This document shows, piece after piece, positions 25,040 to 33,603 of a stretch of 64,000 bases of DNA. The stretch's first letter is position 1, and each line of letters opens with the position of its first letter. The stretch comes from Phaeocystidibacter sp965659725 (GTDB taxonomy: Bacteria; Bacteroidota; Bacteroidia; Flavobacteriales; Schleiferiaceae). Under the pieces are notes generated by a model, which saw only the letters and a list, made by a program, of their open reading frames with translations, did no database searches and had not been told where the DNA came from. The DNA lies in assembly GCA_965659725.1 (NCBI GenBank), contig CBFHXG010000005.1, forward strand, positions 31,070 through 95,069, in the 5' to 3' direction. Position numbers and translations under genes: made by a program.

Positions 25040-26281
25040 ATGCGTCGACCGGAAAGTGAAATGATGAGCTACGGCTATGATCCTATGCTATCAGAAGGAT
25101 CTGTGAAACCGCCGATCTTCCAAACCTCCACCTTCGTTTTTAAGACGGCTGAAGAGGGGAAACGTTTCTTCGAACTGGCGTATGGCTTGCGCGAGAAAGA
25201 CCCTGCTGAATCCGTTGGGCTGATCTATAGCCGACTCAATAATCCAAACCTTGAGATCCTCGAAGATCGTTTGACATTGTGGGAGAATGCCGAGGCAGGA
25301 GCTGTTTTTGAATCGGGAATGGCGGCGATCTCCACCACCTTAATGGAACTTCTTCCTCCAAACTCTGTGCTCATTCACAGCGCGCCGGTTTACGGTGGAA
25401 CGGATCACTTCATTCACCATGTACTTCCCAAGTATGGTATTGATTCGCTCGACATGCATCCGGGTGAATCCGTGGATTCCATCAAGCAACGTATTGCCGA
25501 CAATGGATGGGAGGATCGCGTTGCAGCGGTCTATATCGAAACTCCTGCAAACCCAACTACCGAGTTGATCTGCATTAAGAATGCTAAAGCCATCGCTACC
25601 GCATTTGAGACGGAGGAGAAAAAGGTTCCTTTGATCGTGGATAACACCTATATGGGTCCTGTTTTCAGCAAACCAACCGAATTTGGAGCCGATCTCGTGC
25701 TTTACTCTGCAACCAAATACATTGGCGGTCATAGTGACGTAGTGGCTGGTGCAGCGATAGGTAGTGCTGAATTGATCACTCGAGTGAAAACACTTCGTAC
25801 GTTCTTGGGAAATATGGGTTCGCCATTCAACAGCTGGTTATTGATGCGTTCACTTGAAACCTTGTCCGTGCGCATGGAACGTCAGGCTGCAACCGCCGAA
25901 AAGGTAGCCGATTGGCTGAAAGCACACCCTAAGGTTGAAAAGGTACATTATCTCAAATATGCTCCCGAGCGCTCGGATCGTGAAGGAAGGATCCTGAAAG
26001 AACAGTATTCTAGCTTTGGTGCAATGATGGCTTTCGATATCAAAGGAGGGGAAAAAGAAGCCTTCCGATTCCTAAATGGACTAAAGATGGTGAAGCTCGC
26101 CGTTTCACTTGGTAGTACAGAAAGCTTAGCGGAACACCCCGCAACCATGACCCATGCCGACGTATCACCAGAAGATAAACTCAAACATGGCGTGAAAGAG
26201 AACCTCGTTCGCCTAAGCGTGGGATTGGAGCATCCCGAAGATCTCATAGCCGATCTTGAAACTGCCCTAGAGCAGATTTAG
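25040..26281 (+). CDS. Cys/Met metabolism PLP-dependent enzyme (cystathionine gamma-synthase/methionine gamma-lyase family)
   Basis: A 413-residue PLP enzyme from ATG 25040 (MRRPESEMMSYGYDPMLSEG). Family motifs are present: YSRLNNPNLE, VFESGMAAIS, VYIETPANPT, the IVDNTY Asp, and the Schiff-base Lys in SATKYIGGHSD (Lys226). The C-terminal SLGSTESLAEHPATMTHA motif is also present. The open frame extends upstream to 24839 but covers the divergent Lrp start and AT-rich promoter, so that start is rejected. Gamma-lyase, gamma-synthase and beta-lyase activities cannot be told apart from sequence; divergent pairing with Lrp favours amino-acid degradation. A terminator follows. Confidence 0.88.
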   Translation: MRRPESEMMSYGYDPMLSEGSVKPPIFQTSTFVFKTAEEGKRFFELAYGLREKDPAESVGLIYSRLNNPNLEILEDRLTLWENAEAGAVFESGMAAISTTLMELLPPNSVLIHSAPVYGGTDHFIHHVLPKYGIDSLDMHPGESVDSIKQRIADNGWEDRVAAVYIETPANPTTELICIKNAKAIATAFETEEKKVPLIVDNTYMGPVFSKPTEFGADLVLYSATKYIGGHSDVVAGAAIGSAELITRVKTLRTFLGNMGSPFNSWLLMRSLETLSVRMERQAATAEKVADWLKAHPKVEKVHYLKYAPERSDREGRILKEQYSSFGAMMAFDIKGGEKEAFRFLNGLKMVKLAVSLGSTESLAEHPATMTHADVSPEDKLKHGVKENLVRLSVGLEHPEDLIADLETALEQI

Positions 26282-26306
26282 GACTGATCATCATGCAATA
26301 CAATAG

Positions 26307-26337
26307 ACCTCCTGAGCTAATGCTTAGGAGGTTTTTT
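26307..26337 (+). terminator. Intrinsic terminator of the PLP-enzyme gene
   Basis: The stem ACCTCCTGAGC / GCTTAGGAGGT (one internal mismatch) has a 4-nt loop and is followed by TTTTT. It lies 26 nt after the stop codon. Confidence 0.9.
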
Positions 26338-26462
26338 ATTTCGTAAAATATTGATAAACAATTGAGTGGGTTGTGTTTTAAAAATTATTCTCTCCTATTT
26401 GTAATAATTTCATCCATCTTGATACTAATGGGGTAACACATTCAAAAACTAAAACACACAAC

Positions 26463-27323
26463 ATGAAGAATCTAAAACTAGCCGCCCTGGCATTCCTGTC
26501 GATCTGGACCAGCGTAGCCGTTGGTCAAAATGACAATTCACTTCTTTGGAAGGTATCTGGAAACGGACTTGAATCAGCTTCCTATCTCTATGGCACTATT
26601 CACTTGGTTTGTCCAGATGATATGGACATTCCAACGTACGTTGAAGAGGCTATGGACGCCTCAGAGCAGTTGGTATTGGAGTTGGATATGGATGATCCAT
26701 CAACCATGCAGAAAATGCAACAGATGGCCATCAACCCGGGCATGAAGAATATTGCTGACGAATTATCGGAAGAGGACCGTAAGATCTTGGACGAATTTTT
26801 CACGGAGCACTATCAAATGAACATGCAACAATTGGGTGTAATGCGTCCTATCACATTGATCAGCATGATGTTCATCACAGGTCTTGATTGTCAGCAACCG
26901 GGATCCTATGAATTGCATTTCATGGAAGAAGCAAAGAGTAGGGAATGGGAAGTAGAAGGTCTCGAGGCGATCGAGGATCAGTTGGCTATTTTTGATAGTG
27001 TGCCTGCTGCTGAACAACTTTCTTGGGTAGTTGAATATGCAAGGGACCATGAGAAATTCAAGACGGAATTGGCAGACCTGATATCAGCTTATAAAGCGAA
27101 AGATGTAGATGCTGTTTATGCCACGATGGAAGACTACCCGGAGTATGAAGGCATTGAGGATGAATTGCTCACCGATCGAAATGTTCGATGGATTCCACTG
27201 ATCGAGGCATTCATCAAAGAAAAGCCAACTTTCATCGCCGTGGGCGCTGCACACCTTGGGTCGGAAACCGGTGTGATCGAATTATTGCGTGAGGCGGGCT
27301 ACACCGTTGAACCCGTTTTATAA
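26463..27323 (+). CDS. TraB/GumN family secreted protein
   Basis: A 286-residue exported protein with signal peptide ending VAVGQ (~22). The family N-terminal motif is SYLYGTIHLVCPDD (GxxH), and the C-terminal conserved block is FIAVGAAHLGSETGVIELLR. TraB/GumN proteins are Tiki-like predicted metallopeptidases; the two His-containing GxxH/GxxH motifs here would supply metal ligands. Biological role in Bacteroidota is not established. It is followed by the sigma-factor gene, with a candidate terminator hairpin between them. Confidence 0.85.
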   Translation: MKNLKLAALAFLSIWTSVAVGQNDNSLLWKVSGNGLESASYLYGTIHLVCPDDMDIPTYVEEAMDASEQLVLELDMDDPSTMQKMQQMAINPGMKNIADELSEEDRKILDEFFTEHYQMNMQQLGVMRPITLISMMFITGLDCQQPGSYELHFMEEAKSREWEVEGLEAIEDQLAIFDSVPAAEQLSWVVEYARDHEKFKTELADLISAYKAKDVDAVYATMEDYPEYEGIEDELLTDRNVRWIPLIEAFIKEKPTFIAVGAAHLGSETGVIELLREAGYTVEPVL

Positions 27324-27346
27324 AAACATACCTTGATACCAGAGAT

Positions 27347-27374
27347 AGCTGCGTCCGCCATGGACGCGGCTTTT
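27347..27374 (+). terminator. Candidate terminator/attenuator between the TraB/GumN and sigma-factor genes
   Basis: The 10-bp stem AGCTGCGTCC / GGACGCGGCT (one T-G pair) has a 5-nt loop and is followed by TTTT. It lies 24 nt after the TraB/GumN stop. It overlaps the two most upstream possible starts of the sigma gene (TTG 27333, ATG 27360), which supports the later ATG at 27387. The short U-tract means termination may be partial. Confidence 0.5.
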
Positions 27375-27386
27375 CAAAGCCAAGAT

Positions 27387-27884
27387 ATGCACGAACTCGA
27401 CCAATCGGATTTTAAGCAGATCGTTGCAGAATATCATCCTTTGATCTTCAAGGTCTGCAGGGCATATTCTGAAGAGTTCGACATGGAAGATCTCTATCAA
27501 GAGGTGCTGATCAACGTTTGGGCTGGCCTTAAGAATTATAAGGGAGACGCCAAGCTGAGTACATGGATGTATCGTGTTACACTGAACACGGCCATGACAT
27601 ACCATCGGGACAAAAAGAGAAGAAGATCACACATCTTGCGTGGGATAGAGATTGAGAAACCGGACCAGTCGGAAGACGCACAAGAGAAGGAAAGAAGGGT
27701 GCAAGAGCTTTATAATGCCTTGCGACAACTTCCAAAAGACGACCGTTCCATCATTCTCTTATATCTCGAAGAAAAGAAATACGATGAGATTGCTGAGATC
27801 ACGGGTCTCACACCATCCAATGTAGGTGTCCGCATCAATCGGGCAAAGAAGAAATTGAAACAGCTACTATCATCAAGGTCATGA
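27387..27884 (+). CDS. ECF-type RNA polymerase sigma factor
   Basis: About 165 residues from ATG 27387 (183 if TTG 27333 is used). Sigma region 2 is at ~15-80 (HPLIFKVCRAY; MEDLYQEVLINVWAGLKNY; TWMYRVTLNTAMTYHR). Region 4 is at ~115-163 (LPKDDRSIILLYLEEKKYDE; ITGLTPSNVGVRINRAKKKL). It directs RNA polymerase to stress or envelope regulons. The start is uncertain because a hairpin covers the upstream candidates. The stop overlaps the next gene by 4 nt (ATGA), typical of sigma/anti-sigma pairs. Confidence 0.9.
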   Translation: MHELDQSDFKQIVAEYHPLIFKVCRAYSEEFDMEDLYQEVLINVWAGLKNYKGDAKLSTWMYRVTLNTAMTYHRDKKRRRSHILRGIEIEKPDQSEDAQEKERRVQELYNALRQLPKDDRSIILLYLEEKKYDEIAEITGLTPSNVGVRINRAKKKLKQLLSSRS

Positions 27885-28477
27885 AAGAAGACAAAGAGCT
27901 TTTTGATGTTTGGCAATCAGCTGAACCTACGGCTGAACTCGATACAATAGCCCCAAAGGCCTTTTTAGGGAAGTCGAGAGACATCTTTAGAAAGATCAAG
28001 AGGAATATGATCACAGAATTGATTGTTTCTGCTTTCATCGCCGTATATGCGCCATTCCTCTTTCAGGATAACCCCACTTCCTTTTGGTTCATGGTTGTTC
28101 TTATGGTCATTGCCGTAGCTGTTACGATTAAGATCTATGGTAATTATTTCATTCGGATGAGGGATTTGAATGAACCCGCACTTATCGATTCGCTCAAAGC
28201 CAAGGAGTCCATTTTGTCCACGTATGTACGTCGCTTGAAGATGACGGTTTATGTCCTTGCTCCCATATCATTCATAGCGGCCCAATTCTTCCCACTTCAC
28301 AATGAGGGGGACCACAATTTGAACGAGATCCTTCTTTCGACGGCGGTTGGGATACCTATTCTACTGTTCTTCATGTGGCTCATGTTGAAGTACATTCATT
28401 GGCTTTACGGAAAGTACTTGGTGGAGCTGCGTAACCTGATCGCTCAATGGGAGTCTGGTGTGGATGCCGAAGGTTAA
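27881..28477 (+). CDS. Four-TM membrane protein, putative sigma-factor partner
   Basis: A 198-residue protein. The cytosolic N-terminus (~1-42, MKEDKELFDVWQSAEPTAEL) is followed by two TM pairs at ~45-62, 68-86, 122-140 and 150-170, with a basic or helical linker between. I recognise no named domain and no zinc-binding HxxxCxxC of ZAS anti-sigma factors. Translational overlap with the ECF sigma gene and a soluble N-terminus in front of membrane helices make an anti-sigma role plausible, but this is inference only. It ends converging on the next gene with a 4-nt overlap. Confidence 0.7.
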   Translation: MKEDKELFDVWQSAEPTAELDTIAPKAFLGKSRDIFRKIKRNMITELIVSAFIAVYAPFLFQDNPTSFWFMVVLMVIAVAVTIKIYGNYFIRMRDLNEPALIDSLKAKESILSTYVRRLKMTVYVLAPISFIAAQFFPLHNEGDHNLNEILLSTAVGIPILLFFMWLMLKYIHWLYGKYLVELRNLIAQWESGVDAEG

Positions 28478-29331
28478 AACACACGCGCATACCCCACATA
28501 GGGCAAAGGAATATTGCCTGTCAGCTCTGGAATGACCACCACTCCAATGTCGAATGCGTTCTTTTCAGATAGTATTCTAATACCATGGATTCCCAAATAG
28601 GTAAAGCTGCTTGAGCTCGTTGGAATCAAGTAATTCTCAGACAAGAGCGCAACGTAATCGCTAAACCTATGCATACCAGCAAACATAATGGCAGGTTGAT
28701 CGGAAAGCTCAGCTTCTACAAAACCATATCCAACGCCGATGGTAATATTGGATTCAGATCCTCCGTAGGTTGCAGCGCCGTATGCCAATGAAGCCGTGCC
28801 TTCACTTGCCAAGCCCATAATGAGTACACCACCGCCTGCGTGAAACTTATCCGTAATTTCCCAACCGACCTTGGGAGTCAGAAACCAGATGGGGTATCCA
28901 CTTACCGTGGAAAGGAACTCGAATCCACCGCCAAGAGATAAGTTATCTGTAACACCAAAGTTCACAAAGTTACCTGTCACCACCAGGTTTTGATAATACC
29001 CTTCTCCTGCGCCAAGGGGAATGGCAGATGGGCCAAAGAAGTAACGTGTATCATGTGGGTTCGGAAACTTGAACTCACCTTCGTAATCGTCAAGAGAAAC
29101 AGACTCCACGGCAGACCGGTCCACTAAGAGCAAGCCGTGTTCTGTTTGAACAGCAAAAGTAGAATCGGTTGCCTGCTGGAAAGTTCCCCTGAGTTCGTCG
29201 CCATCTTTCATGACAACAATAATCTTATCGTTGGCTTCGAAGTTCATTTCAACTTCTTGACCATACGTGCAAAGAGTAAGTACTGAGAATGTAATAGAGA
29301 GAGCCCAGTGATAGATGGTTCGTGCATTCAT
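28474..29331 (-). CDS. Hypothetical exported beta-barrel-like protein
   Basis: A 285-residue protein with signal peptide (ending CTYGQ, ~25). A short beta-domain (IIVVMKDGDELRGTFQQATD, ~38-57) recalls an SH3/Sm-like fold. A C-terminal region of alternating hydrophobic/glycine strands (~95-285) ends in the aromatic YARVF, as expected of an outer-membrane beta-barrel. No named family recognised. It converges on the four-TM gene with a 4-nt overlap and no terminator, so read-through antisense transcription is possible. Confidence 0.75.
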   Translation of the reverse strand: MNARTIYHWALSITFSVLTLCTYGQEVEMNFEANDKIIVVMKDGDELRGTFQQATDSTFAVQTEHGLLLVDRSAVESVSLDDYEGEFKFPNPHDTRYFFGPSAIPLGAGEGYYQNLVVTGNFVNFGVTDNLSLGGGFEFLSTVSGYPIWFLTPKVGWEITDKFHAGGGVLIMGLASEGTASLAYGAATYGGSESNITIGVGYGFVEAELSDQPAIMFAGMHRFSDYVALLSENYLIPTSSSSFTYLGIHGIRILSEKNAFDIGVVVIPELTGNIPLPYVGYARVF

Positions 29332-29478
29332 GATCGGGCTTTTTAAGTGAAAACTTTAAAGCCTCAATACGGCACCTTACGTGTCAATCGAGCTTCGTTC
29401 TGATACTCTTAAATTTACAACTTTATTGCTTGTAATAGCCTCTTTTCCAAATCATTTTAAACGCACATGCCCAGCAAG

Positions 29479-30489
29479 TCAGGCCGTTTTAGAAATCCTT
29501 CGATAGCGAATGAAATAACCGAATTGCTTTAGGTTGTTCGAAAGGGTTTCCATATCGCAGATAAGCTGTTTACGCTCATATTGATCTGGGCGGAACACAC
29601 CTTGGGAGGTAGCCTCAGCTTTTTGATAATGTTCTAAACATACAAGCCCCCTAGCCATGGTAAGGACTATGAGGTTGAAGAATCTTCTCGACCTTTTCGA
29701 AGGGATGTCCAAGCGGTCGTATGCACCTTGAACTGCGCGCATTTCACTTAGGAAATAGGAGCGCAAATCATCTACACTCGTGCTTCGTGTAGGTCGGGTT
29801 TGGATCCCTGCATGTTGATCTTTATACACATCGAATATATCGTTCAGCAATTGAAGGAAAGCACCAGCAGCGAATAGGAATTCAGACTCTCGTTGGGATG
29901 GCTCAGGTTGGATTGGACATCTATAATAGAGCAATGAGTACCCACCCTTTTCTCGCGTGATCACATCGATCTCTTCCAGCGATATATCCACACTTTCTTG
30001 CTTCAAACTCTTCACTTGGGCCTCGTATACCGTTAGGCCAGACCTGAGGATATGATCTGCGTCTTCATCATTCAAAACATTCAAGTAGAGCCGGAGGAAG
30101 AGAGCCTCATGGGTATTGGCAGGCTTTTGCTCTTGAGGCTTGGTCATGAGTTCATATACATACTCTGGCGACCGATCAAAATCGTCGAAGAAGTCGTCGA
30201 ATAACCCCGTGTAAGCGCCTAGATAGGTGAGTTTGTATCGTTCTTTCTCTGAAAGGGATCTACCTAAGAATGCCGCATAGGACTCACCCAGCACGGAGGT
30301 TACGGCCATTCCATAATAGTATTTGATCTTCTTTAGGTCTGATGGCTTCACCGTTCCATCGTTGTTTGCTTCGGCCCAGTCGAGTTCTTCTTGTAGGGCT
30401 GTTTTCAGGAATCGCTTTTGACGCAACGCATTGGATAGCAAAACGAACATCAGTGAGCAAAACGAAAAGAAGCGGAGAATGGAGCGCAT
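29479..30489 (-). CDS. Putative class 1 isoprenoid-synthase-fold protein
   Basis: A 336-residue protein, mostly helical, with a hydrophobic N-terminus (~5-22). It has an Asp-rich motif FDDFFDD (97-103) and a second metal-binding-like motif NDIFDVYKD (216-224) about 115 residues later. This is the order and spacing of the DDxxD and NSE/DTE motifs of class I terpene synthases or prenyltransferases, which ionise allylic diphosphates with three Mg ions. It resembles proteins loosely called class 1 isoprenoid biosynthesis enzymes in Bacteroidota. No tailoring or carotenoid genes are adjacent. Substrate unknown; the assignment is by motif only. Confidence 0.6.
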   Translation of the reverse strand: MRSILRFFSFCSLMFVLLSNALRQKRFLKTALQEELDWAEANNDGTVKPSDLKKIKYYYGMAVTSVLGESYAAFLGRSLSEKERYKLTYLGAYTGLFDDFFDDFDRSPEYVYELMTKPQEQKPANTHEALFLRLYLNVLNDEDADHILRSGLTVYEAQVKSLKQESVDISLEEIDVITREKGGYSLLYYRCPIQPEPSQRESEFLFAAGAFLQLLNDIFDVYKDQHAGIQTRPTRSTSVDDLRSYFLSEMRAVQGAYDRLDIPSKRSRRFFNLIVLTMARGLVCLEHYQKAEATSQGVFRPDQYERKQLICDMETLSNNLKQFGYFIRYRRISKTA

Positions 30490-30547
30490 CCGGTTGGTTA
30501 TCGGTTAAGGATGAAGCGAATTTCGCTAAAGTTCTCGGAATACGGCC

Positions 30548-32980
30548 TCACCATTCTTGCATCCTTTTTACACGGTCTTCCAGTTTTTCGGAGGACATCG
30601 ATTCACGAAGTCGGTCTACCATGATCGGGAAAGCCAATGGTGTAGGGCGATCGATGAACATCAATCGGATCTTTTGCCGTTCAATTCTCTCTAATCCTTT
30701 CCGTAAGCGCGCTTCTTCCAATTCAAAAGTGTGTACCTCTTCATACGCCTGAAGTAGTAGAAGATTGTTGGGTTCATCCTCGAGGAACACGTTGAAGAAC
30801 AGCTGTGAATTGGATTGGATGTGTCGGATCTTCACTGGCTTACCCGGATATCCTCCGAAGACTAAGCCAGCGATGTGTGCGATATCCCTGAATTTCCTTC
30901 TCGCCATCTCCGTTTCGTTGACGCTGGCTTGAATGTCTTCCCGAAGATCCGTTGTCGTGAAGATGTCGGAATCTATAGCGTCCTGAATGGGAATGGGCTG
31001 ATCACTCAAGAGTTCGAAGCCATAATCGTTCATGGCGATACTGAAGGTGATCGGACTAAAAAGACTTAATCGATAGGCAAATAGAGCAGCTAGTCCTTGG
31101 TGTACTAGTCGGCCTTCAAAAGGATAGAAGAAAAGGTGATGACCTTCTTCGCTCTTGAAGTATTCGATCAACAGTTCATTATCAGTAGGCACGATGGATC
31201 GCTCTGCTTGAAGCTCGATAAGAGGTTGGATCAATTGTAGCTCTGGGTCGAAGTGCGCAGTTGTCGTTTGAGGGATGAAAGCCTCACCGATCTTTGTCCT
31301 GAGCATAGCTCCCAGTTGAGCGCTCAACGGCATCCGTCCGCCCATCCAGCTGGGTACGGCTCCCGCTTTGCGCGTTGTTTTGCGAGCCTTTACGGTCATG
31401 CCTTTGACCTCCACCAGCTCCAGGTTTCTCCCGGCAAACCAAAACACATCTCCTGGTTTGAGTCGGGATATGAAGTACTCCTCTATCGTGCCCAAGAATC
31501 CACCTCCGATCACACGAACTTGCAGGAGACCATCTGAAACAATGGTGCCCATGCTGAGGCGATGTCGGAACGAGACTTTCCGGCTGTTGACCACATATTT
31601 ACCATCCGGTTCCACTTCCACCTTGTGAAATTCATCGTAGCCAACGAGTGGGTCACCGCCATGGGTAATGAAATTCAGGCACCACTTCCATTCGTCGTCG
31701 CTAATGGAGCTAAAGCTGATAGTAGATCGAATTTCCTTCAATAGCTCATCGGCATAGAATCCTTCGCCAACGGCTAGGGTAACCATCCATTGGAGGAGTA
31801 CATCGATAGATCGAATATAGGGGACTCGGTCTTCGATCAGTTTTTGGTCGATCGCTGCTCTCAGTGCCGATGCTTCGATCAACTCCAATGTATGTGTGGG
31901 TACAAAATAGATCTTACTCACCGCTCCAGGTTGGTGTCCAGATCTTCCAGCCCTTTGAATGAAACGAGCTACTCCTTTGGGGCTACCGATCTGGATGATG
32001 GTTTCAACGGGACGGAAATCAACGCCGAGGTCCAAGCTTGAAGTACACACAACTGCCTTGAGATCGCCGGTATGCAGAGCATCCTCCACCCAATGCCGTA
32101 GGTCTTTGCTGATACTTCCATGGTGCATACCGATCCATCCGGCCATATCGGGGGCTACCTCTAGGATACGTTGGTACCAGATCTCGGCTTGCGAGCGGGT
32201 ATTGGTGAAAACGAGACAACTTCGACTATCCTTGATGATGGGGATTACCTTTTCGAGCAGTCGGATTCCCAGGTGACCAGCCCAAGGCAGCTCATTTACG
32301 TCATCGGGCAGTATGCTTACCACCTCGATCTTCTTTTCGTGATCGGCGCGAATCACTATGGGTTTTGGTCTTTTGACCTCCGTGCCCATCAGGATATCCA
32401 TAGCCTCTTCCATGTTGCCGATGGTGGCAGATATGCCCCAAACCCTCAGTTTCGGGTTCCACGCCCTGAGTTGGGAAAGGCCGAGCTCCACTTGAACAGC
32501 GCGTTTGCTGCCGAGCAGTTCATGCCACTCGTCGATCACAATGGCTTCCAGATTACGGAAGAGCTGTGATGCCTTTTTTTGGGATAAGAGAAGATGTAAA
32601 CTTTCCGGTGTGGTAATGAGCAGATCTGGAAGAGCTGTCCTTTGCTTTTGTTTCTCCTTTTGAGACGTGTCGCCGGTACGCACGCCTATCTCCCATTCGA
32701 TTCCTAAACCTTCAATGGCGCGCCGAGAAGCCTGTTCGATCTCTTTTGAAAGTGCGCGAATGGGGGTTATCCAGATCAATTTAACACCGCTCTTTTTCTT
32801 CGATGCAGATAAGATGGCCGGCAATAGTAGACTGTAGGTCTTTCCACTTCCCGTGGGTGCGTTTACTAGCCCACTTTTACCCTTCGCATACGCATCCCAC
32901 GCCTCCCTTTGAAAGGGGAAAGACGTCCAGTTCATCGAATGGAACCATTCTTCGGCGCGTTGGGAAACTGAGTTAGGCAT
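30548..32980 (-). CDS. Ligase-associated DEXH-box DNA helicase (Lhr-like)
   Basis: An 810-residue superfamily 2 helicase. Motifs: Walker A APTGSGKT (41-48), ITPIRALSKE (motif Ia), TTPESL, the DEWH box (150-153) and SATIGN. Domain 2 has SSLDLGVDF and QRAGRSGHQPG (motif VI). A long C-terminal Lhr-type WH/beta region follows. This family usually accompanies an ATP-dependent DNA ligase, an exonuclease and a PdeM endonuclease in a DNA-repair cassette. None of those lie next to it here, so the cassette is split or incomplete in this genome. It is upstream of, and same strand as, the isoprenoid-fold gene. Confidence 0.9.
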   Translation of the reverse strand: MPNSVSQRAEEWFHSMNWTSFPFQREAWDAYAKGKSGLVNAPTGSGKTYSLLLPAILSASKKKSGVKLIWITPIRALSKEIEQASRRAIEGLGIEWEIGVRTGDTSQKEKQKQRTALPDLLITTPESLHLLLSQKKASQLFRNLEAIVIDEWHELLGSKRAVQVELGLSQLRAWNPKLRVWGISATIGNMEEAMDILMGTEVKRPKPIVIRADHEKKIEVVSILPDDVNELPWAGHLGIRLLEKVIPIIKDSRSCLVFTNTRSQAEIWYQRILEVAPDMAGWIGMHHGSISKDLRHWVEDALHTGDLKAVVCTSSLDLGVDFRPVETIIQIGSPKGVARFIQRAGRSGHQPGAVSKIYFVPTHTLELIEASALRAAIDQKLIEDRVPYIRSIDVLLQWMVTLAVGEGFYADELLKEIRSTISFSSISDDEWKWCLNFITHGGDPLVGYDEFHKVEVEPDGKYVVNSRKVSFRHRLSMGTIVSDGLLQVRVIGGGFLGTIEEYFISRLKPGDVFWFAGRNLELVEVKGMTVKARKTTRKAGAVPSWMGGRMPLSAQLGAMLRTKIGEAFIPQTTTAHFDPELQLIQPLIELQAERSIVPTDNELLIEYFKSEEGHHLFFYPFEGRLVHQGLAALFAYRLSLFSPITFSIAMNDYGFELLSDQPIPIQDAIDSDIFTTTDLREDIQASVNETEMARRKFRDIAHIAGLVFGGYPGKPVKIRHIQSNSQLFFNVFLEDEPNNLLLLQAYEEVHTFELEEARLRKGLERIERQKIRLMFIDRPTPLAFPIMVDRLRESMSSEKLEDRVKRMQEW

Positions 32981-33022
32981 GAAGTATCAAGTACCGAAAT
33001 CTCCTTGTAATGTGCGCGATGT

Positions 33023-33571
33023 TCAGCCGCGTATCTTTTGGGTAAGCCAGATCAGATCGTCGATGGTCTTACCGGTGTTCTTTAGGAATCTCTCGTCCTT
33101 CACTTCTCCATTATCATTGAAAACATCGTTCACATTGCTTACAAGGAGCTTTTGTGGTGAAACGATACCTCCAACGTAAGTCATCCAAAACCACAGTTGA
33201 TGGAGAGCATTCACTCCACCGAAGTTTCCAGAGCTCACCGTTACGGCGGTCATGGGCATATGATCGAATTCTTTTCTGAAGTAGTCGAGGGTATTCTTGA
33301 GTGAGCCGGCCATTCCACCATTGTATTCGGGGGTGACGATGATCAAGGCATCACTAGCGTCGAGTATTTGCCCGAACTCTTCCAGTCCCGCCGGCGGATT
33401 TTCGAGACGGCCTCTGCGTTCTTCTAACACGGGGAGGTCGTACTGATGGACGTCGAGCAGACTTACTTTTTGAACCTCTGGGCGTTCTTCGAGGGCTTTT
33501 ACAAAGTATTCCGCAACTTTGTGGCTCATTCTGCCAATGCGATTTGAGCCTGAAATAATGGATATATGCAT
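33023..33571 (-). CDS. NADPH-dependent FMN reductase / flavodoxin-like quinone reductase
   Basis: A 182-residue flavodoxin-fold reductase. The N-terminal FMN phosphate-binding loop is SGSNRIGRMSHK (~7-18). The family signature IVTPEYNGGMAGSLKNTLDY (~78-97) is followed by FGGVNALHQL. It reduces FMN, quinones or azo compounds with NAD(P)H. TATCTTTC, near the -7 consensus, lies upstream of the start. It is divergent from the DUF2490 gene. Confidence 0.9.
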   Translation of the reverse strand: MHISIISGSNRIGRMSHKVAEYFVKALEERPEVQKVSLLDVHQYDLPVLEERRGRLENPPAGLEEFGQILDASDALIIVTPEYNGGMAGSLKNTLDYFRKEFDHMPMTAVTVSSGNFGGVNALHQLWFWMTYVGGIVSPQKLLVSNVNDVFNDNGEVKDERFLKNTGKTIDDLIWLTQKIRG

Positions 33572-33603
33572 GGTTGTTCGCTTCTAGCTTGAAAGATAAT
33601 GCA

